Shown: in pieces, positions 35,433 to 43,535 of the stretch | How the letters are laid out: every line of letters starts with the position of its first letter | Position numbering within the stretch: position 1 is the stretch's first letter | Assembly (NCBI GenBank): GCA_947632605.1 | Contig: CANRPX010000011.1 | Span: 1-46,855, forward strand | DNA: 46,855 bases | DNA from: an uncultured Clostridia bacterium | GTDB taxonomy: Bacteria > Bacillota > Clostridia > TANB77 > CAG-508 | Direction of reading: 5' to 3' | Position numbers and translations under genes: made by a program | The notes under the pieces: model-generated | The model's database searches: none | What the model was told of the DNA's origin: nothing | Seen by the model: the letters and a program-made list of their open reading frames with translations, nothing else

Positions 35433-35461
35433 ATTATACAACGTTTTAGTCAAAAAGTAAA
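35433..35461 (-). promoter_or_regulatory. Promoter of purC
   Basis: On the minus strand TTTACT (-35) and a perfect TATAAT (-10) are 17 bases apart. About 90 bases of leader follow, with an AACATTC/GAATGTT inverted repeat. The conserved core of a purine riboswitch was not recognised. Confidence 0.6.
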
Positions 35462-35522
35462 GAAAGTGAAATTTTGAAAAGATATAAATTTTAAAATTCT
35501 TAGCAAAATTTTTCTAATTTTA

Positions 35523-35551
35523 TATACAAACTTTTGTTTATATGATATAAT
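35523..35551 (+). promoter_or_regulatory. Candidate promoter of uvrA
   Basis: TATAAT at 35546-35551 with a weak TATACA -35 at 17 bases, about 100 bases before uvrA. Confidence 0.4.
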
Positions 35552-35649
35552 ATCTATACTTTTTTGAGAAAAATATTTTTTCTGCTTTATATATTTAATA
35601 TATAAGATTAATTTTTTAAGTAAAATTATTATTTTTGAGGGAGAAAAAA

Positions 35650-38472
35650 ATGAACGATAAAATTATTATAAGGGGAGCTAAAGAGCATAATTTAAAAAAT
35701 ATTAATATAGACATACCTAAAAATAAACTTGTAGTAATAACAGGACTTTCAGGATCAGGAAAATCTTCTCTAGCATTTGATACTTTATATGCTGAAGGTC
35801 AAAGAAGATATGTAGAAAGTTTATCTTCTTATGCAAGACAATTTTTAGGATTAATGGAAAAACCAGAAGTAGAAAGTATTGAAGGACTTTCTCCTGCTAT
35901 TTCAATAGATCAGAAAACAACATCTAAAAATCCTCGTTCTACTGTTGGAACAGTTACAGAAATATATGATTTTTTAAGATTATTATATGCAAGAATTGGT
36001 ATTCCATATTGTCCAAATTGTGGTAGAAAAATAGAAAAACAAACAGTAGACCAAATTGTTGATGCAGTTTTTACATTAGAACAAGGAACAAAAATTCAAA
36101 TTTTAAGCCCAATAGTTAGAGGAAAAAAAGGTGAATTTACTAAATTATTGGAAGGCATGCAAAAAGAAGGTTTTGTAAGATGTAAAATAGATGGTCAAAT
36201 GTATGAACTTTCTGATGATATCGATTTAGACAGAAATAAAAAACATAATATAGATATTATAGTTGATAGACTAGTTGTAAAAGAAGAAATTAGAAATAGA
36301 TTAGCAGAATCTATCGAAACTGCTATGAAACATTCAAATAGCTTAGTTAAGATTGAAACACCAAATAAAGAAAAATTATTTAGTGGAAATTATGCTTGTC
36401 CAGATTGTAATATTAGTTTTGAAGAATTAACCCCAAGAATGTTTTCATTTAACAATCCATTTGGTGCATGTCCAGATTGTACAGGTATTGGTTATCTTAT
36501 GAAAATGGATGAAGATTTAATTATTCCTGATAAAAATAAAACACTTTATGATGGAGTAAAAGCTTTTGGATCTAGCACATTGAAAAAAGGAGATACAATG
36601 GCTAGAATGTATTTTGAAAGCATTGGAAAACATTATGGAGTAGATATAAAAAATAAACCAATAAAAAAATTACCAAAAGATTTTTTAGAAAAAATTCTTT
36701 ATGGAACAGGTGATGAAGAAATTGATTTTGAATACACATCTGCAGCTGGAACAAGAAAATTTACACAACCTTTTGAAGGTGTTTTACCTACTTTAGATAG
36801 AAGATATAGAGAGACAAAATCTGATGGAATGAGAAGATTTTATGAGCTTTATATGAGTAATAGACCATGTTATACTTGTAATGGAGCAAGATTAAAACCA
36901 GAAGTTTTAAGTATTAAGGTTGGAGATAAAAATATAAATCAAATTACAGATTTACCAATTAGAAAATTAAAAGAATATTTAAATAATTTAGATTTAAGTA
37001 AAAAAGATAGAATGATAGCAGATGTCATTTTAAGAGAAATAAATACTAGATTACAATTTTTAATGGATGTTGGATTAGAATATTTAACTTTATCAAGAAG
37101 TGCTGGAACATTATCTGGAGGAGAAGCACAAAGAATTAGACTTGCAACACAAATAGGATCAGGATTATCAGGAGTTTTATACATTTTAGATGAACCAAGT
37201 ATAGGTCTTCATCAAAGAGATAATGATAAGCTTTTAGCAACTCTTAAAAAATTAAGAGATTTAGGTAATACCTTAATAGTAGTAGAACATGATGAAGATA
37301 CTATGTATGCAGCAGATCAAATAATTGATATAGGTCCAGGTGCTGGAATTCATGGTGGATATGTTATTGCTCAAGGAACAGCTGAAGAAATAAAACAAGT
37401 AGAAAATTCTATAACTGGAAAATACTTAAGTGGAAGAGAAAAAATAAAAGTTCCTAAAAAGAGAAGAAAATCATCTGGAAAATCAATAGAAATAATAAAT
37501 GCATCAGAAAACAACTTAAAAAATATAACAGTTAAAATACCATTAGGGGTTTTTAATTGTGTAACAGGTGTTTCAGGCTCTGGAAAATCTACTTTAGTAA
37601 ATGAAGTTTTATATAAAAATTTAGCAAAAGATATTAATCGTTCAAATGAAAAACCTGGTAAATGTGAAAAAATAAAAGGTATTGAAAATATAGATAAAAT
37701 TATTAATATAGATCAATCACCAATTGGAAGAACACCACGTTCTAATCCAGCAACATATACAGGAGTTTTTGATGTAATTCGTGATATATTTGCAGAAACT
37801 AATGAAGCTAAAATGAAAGGATATCAAAAAGGAAGATTTAGTTTTAATGTTGAAGGTGGTAGATGTGAAGCTTGCCAAGGTGATGGAGTATTAAAAATAG
37901 AAATGAATTTTCTTCCAGATATTTATGTGCCTTGTGAAGTTTGTAAAGGAAAGAGATATAATAGAGAAACATTAGAAGTAAAATATAAAGGAAAAAGCAT
38001 AGCAGATGTCTTAGACATGACAGTTGAAGAAGCTTTAGAATTCTTTAATAATATTCCAAGAATAAAACAAAAAATACAAACATTAAGTGATGTAGGATTA
38101 GGTTATATAAAACTTGGTCAACCTTCTACTACTTTATCTGGAGGAGAAGCACAAAGAGTAAAACTTGCAACCGAGCTTTCAAAAAGAGCAACAGGAAAAA
38201 CATTATATATTTTAGATGAGCCTACAACAGGACTTCATATAGCAGATGTTCATAAATTAGTTGATATACTACAAAGATTAGTAGATACAGGAAATACAAT
38301 TTTAGTAATTGAACACAATTTGGATTTAATCAAAACAGCTGATAATATAATTGATTTAGGTCCAGAAGGCGGAGAAAATGGAGGAGAAATTGTTGCAGTA
38401 GGTACTCCAGAACAAATATGTAAAAATGAAAAATCTTATACAGGAAAATTCTTAAAAAAATATTTAGAATAA
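35650..38472 (+). CDS. uvrA: Excinuclease ABC subunit A
   Basis: UvrA is the DNA-damage-recognising dimeric ATPase of excision repair that loads UvrB. There are two ABC modules: Walker [13 protein letters not shown] and [12 protein letters not shown], and signature motifs [13 protein letters not shown] and [13 protein letters not shown]. Zinc modules have CPNCGRK, CPDCNIS/CPDC and [16 protein letters not shown] pairs. ATG 35650 follows GAGGGAG by six bases and gives 940 residues, the family norm. The TTG at 35635 overlaps the binding site and is rejected. No frameshift is present in this long gene, and no in-frame CGG either. Confidence 0.97.
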   Translation: MNDKIIIRGAKEHNLKNINIDIPKNKLVVITGLSGSGKSSLAFDTLYAEGQRRYVESLSSYARQFLGLMEKPEVESIEGLSPAISIDQKTTSKNPRSTVGTVTEIYDFLRLLYARIGIPYCPNCGRKIEKQTVDQIVDAVFTLEQGTKIQILSPIVRGKKGEFTKLLEGMQKEGFVRCKIDGQMYELSDDIDLDRNKKHNIDIIVDRLVVKEEIRNRLAESIETAMKHSNSLVKIETPNKEKLFSGNYACPDCNISFEELTPRMFSFNNPFGACPDCTGIGYLMKMDEDLIIPDKNKTLYDGVKAFGSSTLKKGDTMARMYFESIGKHYGVDIKNKPIKKLPKDFLEKILYGTGDEEIDFEYTSAAGTRKFTQPFEGVLPTLDRRYRETKSDGMRRFYELYMSNRPCYTCNGARLKPEVLSIKVGDKNINQITDLPIRKLKEYLNNLDLSKKDRMIADVILREINTRLQFLMDVGLEYLTLSRSAGTLSGGEAQRIRLATQIGSGLSGVLYILDEPSIGLHQRDNDKLLATLKKLRDLGNTLIVVEHDEDTMYAADQIIDIGPGAGIHGGYVIAQGTAEEIKQVENSITGKYLSGREKIKVPKKRRKSSGKSIEIINASENNLKNITVKIPLGVFNCVTGVSGSGKSTLVNEVLYKNLAKDINRSNEKPGKCEKIKGIENIDKIINIDQSPIGRTPRSNPATYTGVFDVIRDIFAETNEAKMKGYQKGRFSFNVEGGRCEACQGDGVLKIEMNFLPDIYVPCEVCKGKRYNRETLEVKYKGKSIADVLDMTVEEALEFFNNIPRIKQKIQTLSDVGLGYIKLGQPSTTLSGGEAQRVKLATELSKRATGKTLYILDEPTTGLHIADVHKLVDILQRLVDTGNTILVIEHNLDLIKTADNIIDLGPEGGENGGEIVAVGTPEQICKNEKSYTGKFLKKYLE

Positions 38473-38501
38473 AAATCATTTTCTAAAATAAGTTATAAAT
38501 A

Positions 38502-38535
38502 AAAACCTCTTCTAATTAATTTTAGAAGAGGTTTT
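38502..38535. terminator. Terminator between uvrA and the microprotein gene
   Basis: A 14-bp perfect stem (AAAACCTCTTCTAA and complement) with a six-base loop, A and T rich at both ends, can act in both directions. Confidence 0.8.
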
Positions 38536-38641
38536 CTTAAATAGTATCTATTTAAACAATAAATTTTATGAATTATTAATTGAAAAAAGTATCATGTATA
38601 AATCAAATTCAAATAATGCTTAAAAAGTTACTATCTAAAAA

Positions 38642-38734
38642 CTAATTTTTTGACATTTTGTCGCTGTTATTGTTGTTATTATTGTTTGAGTTTGAGTTAT
38701 TAGATCCTTTTGAATTATTATTCTTTTTTGACAT
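38642..38734 (-). CDS. Asn/Ser-rich 30-residue microprotein
   Basis: A minus-strand frame from ATG 38734 to TAG 38642 encodes 30 residues, about half of them Asn, opening Met-Ser-Lys-Lys-Asn and closing Asp-Lys-Met-Ser-Lys-Asn. A perfect AAAGGAGGTG lies ten bases before the ATG, which is the main support. It fills most of the 378-base space between uvrA and the cytidylate-kinase-like gene and has a terminator downstream. The composition suggests a disordered, possibly spore- or stress-related peptide, but no family was recognised. The rest of the gap (38536-38641 and 38735-38880) shows no gene. Confidence 0.6.
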   Translation of the reverse strand: MSKKNNNSKGSNNSNSNNNNNNNSDKMSKN

Positions 38735-38880
38735 CTTAGAAAGCACCTCCTTTTGACTCACAAATAGTATTTGTAAATTTAAATAAAATATTCAAAAAAT
38801 TAAAATGTATTTATATTGAAGAAATGCAAAATTTTTGATATAATTTTTTTGTGTTTAAAAAGATGAAAGGAATAACAAAA

Positions 38881-39573
38881 ATGTCAAATATAGTTATAGG
38901 AATTGAAGGATTAGTTGGCTCAGGAAAAACAAGTATATGTAGAGAACTTATAAAAGAAATTCCAAACACAGTTCTTTTAAATGGCGGAAATTTATATAGA
39001 TCAATTGTATATAGTATGATAAAAAATGGAAAAAAACTTGAAGAGTTAAAAAAACAAGGTAAAAAATTAGACATTAAAGAAATGATGGATTTATTCAAAA
39101 TTGAAATAAAAATTGAGAATAATGAAACAATAATATATATAGATGGAAAAAAAGTAGATGAAGAAGCAATTCAATCAAAAGAATCTTCTCTTGCAGTTTC
39201 AACAATTGGTGGTAGTGCAGATAATAAAAATTTATTTGTTTTTGCTAAAAATCTAATTGATGATTTAAAAAAAGATAGTAATGTAATTGTTTCAGGTAGA
39301 AGTGTAATGAAAATCTATCCAGATTGTGATTATCATTTTTTTATAGTTGCTGACTTAGAGGAAAGAGTTAAAAGAAAATGTCATCAATATAATAATAAGG
39401 AAACTTTAGAAGAAATAAGAGATAATATTATTAAACGTGATGAATTACAAAAACAAGCTGGATTTTATGAATATAGTGATATTACAGAAGAAATTGATGT
39501 TACAAATTGTAAATCTGTTTATGAATCTACAAAATTAGTATTAAGTAAAATTAAATTACCAGAATTAGTATAG
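38881..39573 (+). CDS. Cytidylate-kinase-like P-loop nucleotide kinase
   Basis: A 230-residue protein of the CMP/dCMP kinase type, transferring phosphate from ATP to a nucleoside monophosphate. Walker A is EGLVGSGKTSICREL and the NMP-binding start is LLNGGNLYRSIVYSM. The IVSGRSVMKIYPDCDYHFF motif corresponds to the Cmk GRD-x-x-T-x-V-x-P-x-A-x-x-K-x-F region, with Arg-Ser in place of Arg-Asp. Because that Asp is replaced and the middle is divergent, it may be a paralogue rather than the housekeeping Cmk. ATG 38881 is chosen because AAAGG lies ten bases before it; the upstream GTG 38851 has no site. murD follows after 14 bases. Confidence 0.72.
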   Translation: MSNIVIGIEGLVGSGKTSICRELIKEIPNTVLLNGGNLYRSIVYSMIKNGKKLEELKKQGKKLDIKEMMDLFKIEIKIENNETIIYIDGKKVDEEAIQSKESSLAVSTIGGSADNKNLFVFAKNLIDDLKKDSNVIVSGRSVMKIYPDCDYHFFIVADLEERVKRKCHQYNNKETLEEIRDNIIKRDELQKQAGFYEYSDITEEIDVTNCKSVYESTKLVLSKIKLPELV

Positions 39574-39587
39574 ATTTAGGAGGTATT

Positions 39588-41006
39588 ATGAAATACATAA
39601 ATCAAAAGCTATTAGAATTTAATAATTATTTAAAAGGCAGAAAAGTTGCTATAATAGGTTTGGGAGTTAGCAATATTCCTCTAATTGAATATTTACATGA
39701 TTTAAAATCAATAGTAACTGTTTTTGATTCTAAAGAATTTGATGATATAGACAAAACATTATTAGATAAAATTGTAGATTATGGTATGCAATTTTCTTTA
39801 GGTAAAAATTATTTAGAAAAATTAGTTGGTTTTGATTTAATTTTCCGTTCTCCTAGTTGTTTGCCAAATACTCCTGAATTAGTTGCAGAAGCAAAAAGAG
39901 GTGCAATAATTACAACAGAAGTAGAAATGCTTATAGAACTTTGCCCTGGACTTGTAATAGGAGTTACTGGAAGTGATGGAAAAACAACAACTACAACTCT
40001 TATATATGAAATATTAAAAGAAGATGGATATAATTGCTTTTTAGGAGGTAATATTGGAACTCCATTATTTACAAAAATATCTGAAATGGTTCCAGAAGAT
40101 ATTGTTGTTTTAGAGTTAAGTAGTTTTCAACTTATGAATATGAAAATAAGCCCTAAAATTTCAGTAATAACAAATATAACTCCAAATCATTTGAATGTTC
40201 ATACAGATATGGAAGAATATATTGAAGCAAAAAAAGCAATTTTTAAATATCAAGAAAAAGATAATTTATTAATATTAAACTATGATAATGAAATAACAAG
40301 AGAATGTGCAAAAGAAGCACCAGGAGAAGTAGTTTTCTTCAGTAGTAAAAACAAAATACCAAACGGATATATTTATGATCAAGAAGATGGAAAAATTAAA
40401 GTTTGTGAAAATGGTTTGAGAAAACATGTATTTGATACTAGATATATGAGACTTCGTGGAGTACACAATTTTGAAAATGCTTGTTGTGCAATTATTGCTA
40501 CAAAAGATTTAGTAAAAAAAGAATCAATAGATAAAGTATTAACTGAATTTAAAGGTGTAGAACATAGATTAGAGCTTATTAAAGAAACTAAAAATAGAAT
40601 AAAATGGTATAATGATTCTGTTAGTTCTAGTCCTACAAGAACAATTGCAGGATTAAATGCATTTGCTCTTAAAAATATTATTTTAATTGCTGGTGGATAT
40701 GATAAACAATTAGATTATACAGTTCTTGCAAAACCAATAATAGATAATTGTAAAGCTTTAATTTTATTAGGTCAAACTGCTGAAAAAATAGAAAAAGCTG
40801 TTTTAGAAGAGCTTAAGAAAACAAGAAAAACTCTTCCAATTTGCAATTGCACATCTTTAAAGCAGGCAGTAGAAGAGGCAAATCATATTGCTGTAACTGG
40901 TGATGTAGTATTGTTTTCTCCTGCAAGTGCAAGTTTTGATATGTTTGCAAACTTTGCTGAACGTGGAAGAATATTTAAAGAATATGTACAGGAAATTGTA
41001 AAATAA
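39588..41006 (+). CDS. murD: UDP-N-acetylmuramoyl-L-alanine:D-glutamate ligase
   Basis: MurD adds D-glutamate to UDP-MurNAc-L-Ala in the cytoplasm during peptidoglycan synthesis. The N-terminal Rossmann part (VAIIGLGVSNIPLIEYL) binds the uracil nucleotide. The central ATPase has GVTGSDGKTTTTTL with Lys132, and ELSSFQL and ITNITPNHLNVH follow. The C-terminal domain has GVEHRLELI, WYNDSVSSSPT and LFSPASASFDMF. The length, 472 aa, is slightly above the family norm. TAGGAGG precedes the ATG. It lies outside the usual dcw cluster. Confidence 0.95.
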   Translation: MKYINQKLLEFNNYLKGRKVAIIGLGVSNIPLIEYLHDLKSIVTVFDSKEFDDIDKTLLDKIVDYGMQFSLGKNYLEKLVGFDLIFRSPSCLPNTPELVAEAKRGAIITTEVEMLIELCPGLVIGVTGSDGKTTTTTLIYEILKEDGYNCFLGGNIGTPLFTKISEMVPEDIVVLELSSFQLMNMKISPKISVITNITPNHLNVHTDMEEYIEAKKAIFKYQEKDNLLILNYDNEITRECAKEAPGEVVFFSSKNKIPNGYIYDQEDGKIKVCENGLRKHVFDTRYMRLRGVHNFENACCAIIATKDLVKKESIDKVLTEFKGVEHRLELIKETKNRIKWYNDSVSSSPTRTIAGLNAFALKNIILIAGGYDKQLDYTVLAKPIIDNCKALILLGQTAEKIEKAVLEELKKTRKTLPICNCTSLKQAVEEANHIAVTGDVVLFSPASASFDMFANFAERGRIFKEYVQEIVK

Positions 41007-41029
41007 TTTTAAATTTTATTCTCAAATAA

Positions 41030-41063
41030 AAATCTCCTTCATATAATGAAAAAAAGGAGGTTT
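41030..41063 (+). promoter_or_regulatory. Compact hairpin that overlaps a promoter and a ribosome binding site
   Basis: AAATCTCCTT (41030-41039) pairs with AAGGAGGTTT (41054-41063) with one G-T pair and is followed by a T run, a usable terminator for murD. The loop contains TATAAT (41042-41047), and the 3' arm is the binding site of the next gene. Transcripts reading through from murD would hide that site. Transcripts starting at the internal -10 would begin almost at it and leave it free. Confidence 0.5.
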
Positions 41064-41067
41064 TTTT

Positions 41068-41670
41068 ATGTTTTATTCAAATAACAATGATAACTATATG
41101 CAAGATTTGTATTTTTATAATCAAACACCTAATAATACATATTTTCCAAATAATATGCAAAATTATAATATGATGCAAGGGCAAAATCCAAATATGATGT
41201 ATAATAATCCAAATATGTATCAAAATCAGATGAATCAAAATATGAATAATTTATATCCAGATATTTATAGAATAATAAATCCAGTAGTTTCAAGAGTAAT
41301 TGCTAATAGTAATTATCAATTTTTAAATGAAGATGCTTTAAACAATATGACAGATACAGTTTATAATATTGTTGAAGGTCAAATTGATTTAAATGATAAT
41401 GTAGCACAATCAGAATCTAGTAGTTCATCACAATCTGCATCATCAAATACAAGTTCTGTATCTTCAAATGGTAGCAATCGAATATCAGAGACAACAAGAC
41501 AATCATCTATTTCACAAACTAGCAGTAATTCAAAACCTAATAGAAATGATAATTTACTTAAAGATATTATCAAAATTCTTATTTTAAAAGAATTATTATC
41601 AAGACCTAATCGTAATAATCAAAATTATTGTCCATATTGTAATCAAATGCAATATAATCAGAATTTTTAA
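41068..41670 (+). CDS. Asn/Gln/Met-rich low-complexity protein, unrecognised
   Basis: A 200-residue protein. Residues 1-65 are a low-complexity stretch rich in Asn, Met, Tyr and Gln. Residues 66-107 form a likely helical core (YPDIYRIINPVVSRVI, then LNNMTDTVYNIVEGQ). Residues 110-155 are Ser-rich, and the tail has a lysine/leucine helix and a Cys-Pro-Tyr-Cys pair. There is no signal peptide or membrane segment. Such composition occurs in spore-surface proteins of Clostridia, but that is only a compositional hint. A strong GGAGG and its own terminator support expression. Confidence 0.7.
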   Translation: MFYSNNNDNYMQDLYFYNQTPNNTYFPNNMQNYNMMQGQNPNMMYNNPNMYQNQMNQNMNNLYPDIYRIINPVVSRVIANSNYQFLNEDALNNMTDTVYNIVEGQIDLNDNVAQSESSSSSQSASSNTSSVSSNGSNRISETTRQSSISQTSSNSKPNRNDNLLKDIIKILILKELLSRPNRNNQNYCPYCNQMQYNQNF

Positions 41671-41674
41671 AAAT

Positions 41675-41717
41675 AAAATAACTATATTATACTTAAAAAT
41701 ATAATATAGTTATTTTT
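41675..41717 (+). terminator. Intrinsic terminator
   Basis: A stem of about 15 bp (ATAACTATATTATA and complement) with a short loop is followed by T. Confidence 0.85.
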
Positions 41718-41754
41718 TTATTTAATTTGAATATAATTAATTTAGGAGAATATA

Positions 41755-42834
41755 ATGGATTATTTTAATATATTTAAAAAGTGTATTATAGGAATATTAT
41801 TAATTGGTATATTTTTTATTTGTCTCAAATTCACATTTTTTTATCTTCCTTTTTTAATTGCATATATCATTTCAGTTATGATAGATCCTATAATAAAATG
41901 GATAAATAAAAAGACAAGCTTTAGTAGAAAAACAAGTAGTATAATTGTTCTTGTAAGTATTTTTGCAATTATATTTGCAATTAGTATATTTGGGATTATA
42001 AAACTTGTAGAAGAAACTACAAATCTTTTATCTGGATTAAATGATTATCTTGAAATAACAGTAAAATTCATAAATGATAAGACATCTAAAATAGATTTAG
42101 AAAGATTAAATTTATCAAGTGATGTTATATCTATTTTTGAAAATTCTGCAAATAATTTTTTAAATACTATTGCTGAACAAATAAAAAATTTATTAAGTAG
42201 AATATTAAATTATATAACTTCAATACCAAATATGTTTATAAATATAGTTATCACAATACTTGCTACTTATTTTATAAGTTCAGATAAATTTTATATTTTA
42301 GATAGAATGGAACATCATTTATCTAAAAAAATGGTTGGTAAAATAGTTACACATGCAAAAGCTATAATATCTTCTTTAGGTGGATATCTAAAAGCTGAGA
42401 TTACATTAAGTTTTATAACTTTTATTATTGTTTTAACAGGTTTAAATATTTTATATATTATTGGAATGGATATAGGATATCCAATATTAATTGCTCTTTT
42501 TATTGGCTTTGTAGATGCACTTCCAATATTAGGAGCTGGAAGTGTTATGATTCCATGGGGAATATTATTATTTTTAAAAAGCAATAATTCTTTGGCTTTA
42601 TCTATTTTAGGATTATATATTTTAATATTAGCTACAAAACAATTTTTAGAGCCTAAACTTGTAAGTAATAATATTGGAATACATCCTATTTTTACACTTA
42701 TAGCAATGTATACAAGTTTTAAAATAATAGGTGTTATTGGATTACTAGTAGGACCAATAATACTCATTATTTTAAAAAATATTTTTTCAGAAATATTAGA
42801 TAAAGGAATAATAAATTCTTTAGTAGATGATTAG
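41755..42834 (+). CDS. YtvI-like permease of the AI-2E transporter superfamily
   Basis: A 359-residue membrane protein with about seven or eight helices in the AI-2E/UPF0118 pattern: an N-terminal pair, a soluble helical middle (about 85-150), and a C-terminal block. That block includes the conserved DALPILGAGSVMIPWG and the EPKLVSNNIGIHP and LLVGPIILIIL segments. YtvI-type members are described as sporulation integral membrane proteins in firmicutes, but the transported compound is unknown. TTAGGAG precedes the ATG. Its stop overlaps the stop of the opposite-strand gene by four bases, with no terminator between them. Confidence 0.82.
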   Translation: MDYFNIFKKCIIGILLIGIFFICLKFTFFYLPFLIAYIISVMIDPIIKWINKKTSFSRKTSSIIVLVSIFAIIFAISIFGIIKLVEETTNLLSGLNDYLEITVKFINDKTSKIDLERLNLSSDVISIFENSANNFLNTIAEQIKNLLSRILNYITSIPNMFINIVITILATYFISSDKFYILDRMEHHLSKKMVGKIVTHAKAIISSLGGYLKAEITLSFITFIIVLTGLNILYIIGMDIGYPILIALFIGFVDALPILGAGSVMIPWGILLFLKSNNSLALSILGLYILILATKQFLEPKLVSNNIGIHPIFTLIAMYTSFKIIGVIGLLVGPIILIILKNIFSEILDKGIINSLVDD

Positions 42835-43385
42835 TATATTACAGCAGTAGGAACAAAAGAATCATCTGGTGGCATTACATTTGCATTTTCTGGTTTTGAA
42901 GTTTGCTCAATATCAGTAATTTTTATAATAGGAATATCTGTATTATTATAACTTCCTTTAGTTATTTCTCCAGTAATTTTTACCCATGAATACATTTCAA
43001 ACTTACTTGCTTTTTCAGAAGAACAAAGAAAGCCAACAATTAAAGATTGGTTATTTCCAATATCCATATTACGAGCTAATACAAATTGATCTTTAGAAAA
43101 TCCTGATAATCTATAAATGTATCCAGAAAAAGTTATTTTTTGTCCAATATATGTATCAATATCACTATGTACCATATTTAAAACATTAGTATAATTTTCA
43201 GATGTAAGTTCAGCAATTGTATTTGAAGGAATTGAATCATCAAGAAGATTTTTTTCATCTGTATTTGAAGAGGTTAAAACTTTATATAATGCTATAATTC
43301 CAATAATAATAGAAATCATTATCATTATTACTAGAAGAGTTTTAAAAATATTTTGTTTATTTAATTTAATATTACAAACTAACAT
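42831..43385 (-). CDS. Membrane-anchored OB-fold protein, related to the C-terminal domain of YcgQ/DUF1980
   Basis: A 184-residue protein with one N-terminal membrane helix (about 14-36) and an extracytoplasmic domain. The pattern DTYIGQKITFSGYIYRL, FVLARNMDIG, VGFLC, YSWVKITGEI and IPIIKITDI matches the DUF1980/YcgQ-type OB fold. In that family the domain accompanies a predicted permease (YcgR/YraQ-type), which is absent here. The function is unknown. AAAAGGAG lies upstream of the ATG. It is convergent with and overlaps the YtvI-like gene. Confidence 0.68.
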   Translation of the reverse strand: MLVCNIKLNKQNIFKTLLVIMIMISIIIGIIALYKVLTSSNTDEKNLLDDSIPSNTIAELTSENYTNVLNMVHSDIDTYIGQKITFSGYIYRLSGFSKDQFVLARNMDIGNNQSLIVGFLCSSEKASKFEMYSWVKITGEITKGSYNNTDIPIIKITDIEQTSKPENANVMPPDDSFVPTAVIY

Positions 43386-43474
43386 ATAAACAACACTCCT
43401 TTTAATTTTTATTAAATATTATGAGAGATATTTTTTTGTATGACAAATAATTGATAAAACAAAAGTTAAATACC

Positions 43475-43503
43475 TTGCAAAAATAATAAAAAAATGATAT
43501 ATT
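43475..43503 (+). promoter_or_regulatory. Promoter of secA
   Basis: TTGCAA and TATATT with a 17-base spacer, about 33 bases before the start codon. Confidence 0.6.
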
Positions 43504-43535
43504 AACTTAAGTTTAATGAAAAATAGGAGGAAACA

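Noticed and set aside
42315..42767. Minus-strand 150-codon open frame
   Set aside because: It is antisense to the conserved core of the YtvI-like permease and its translation resembles nothing known.
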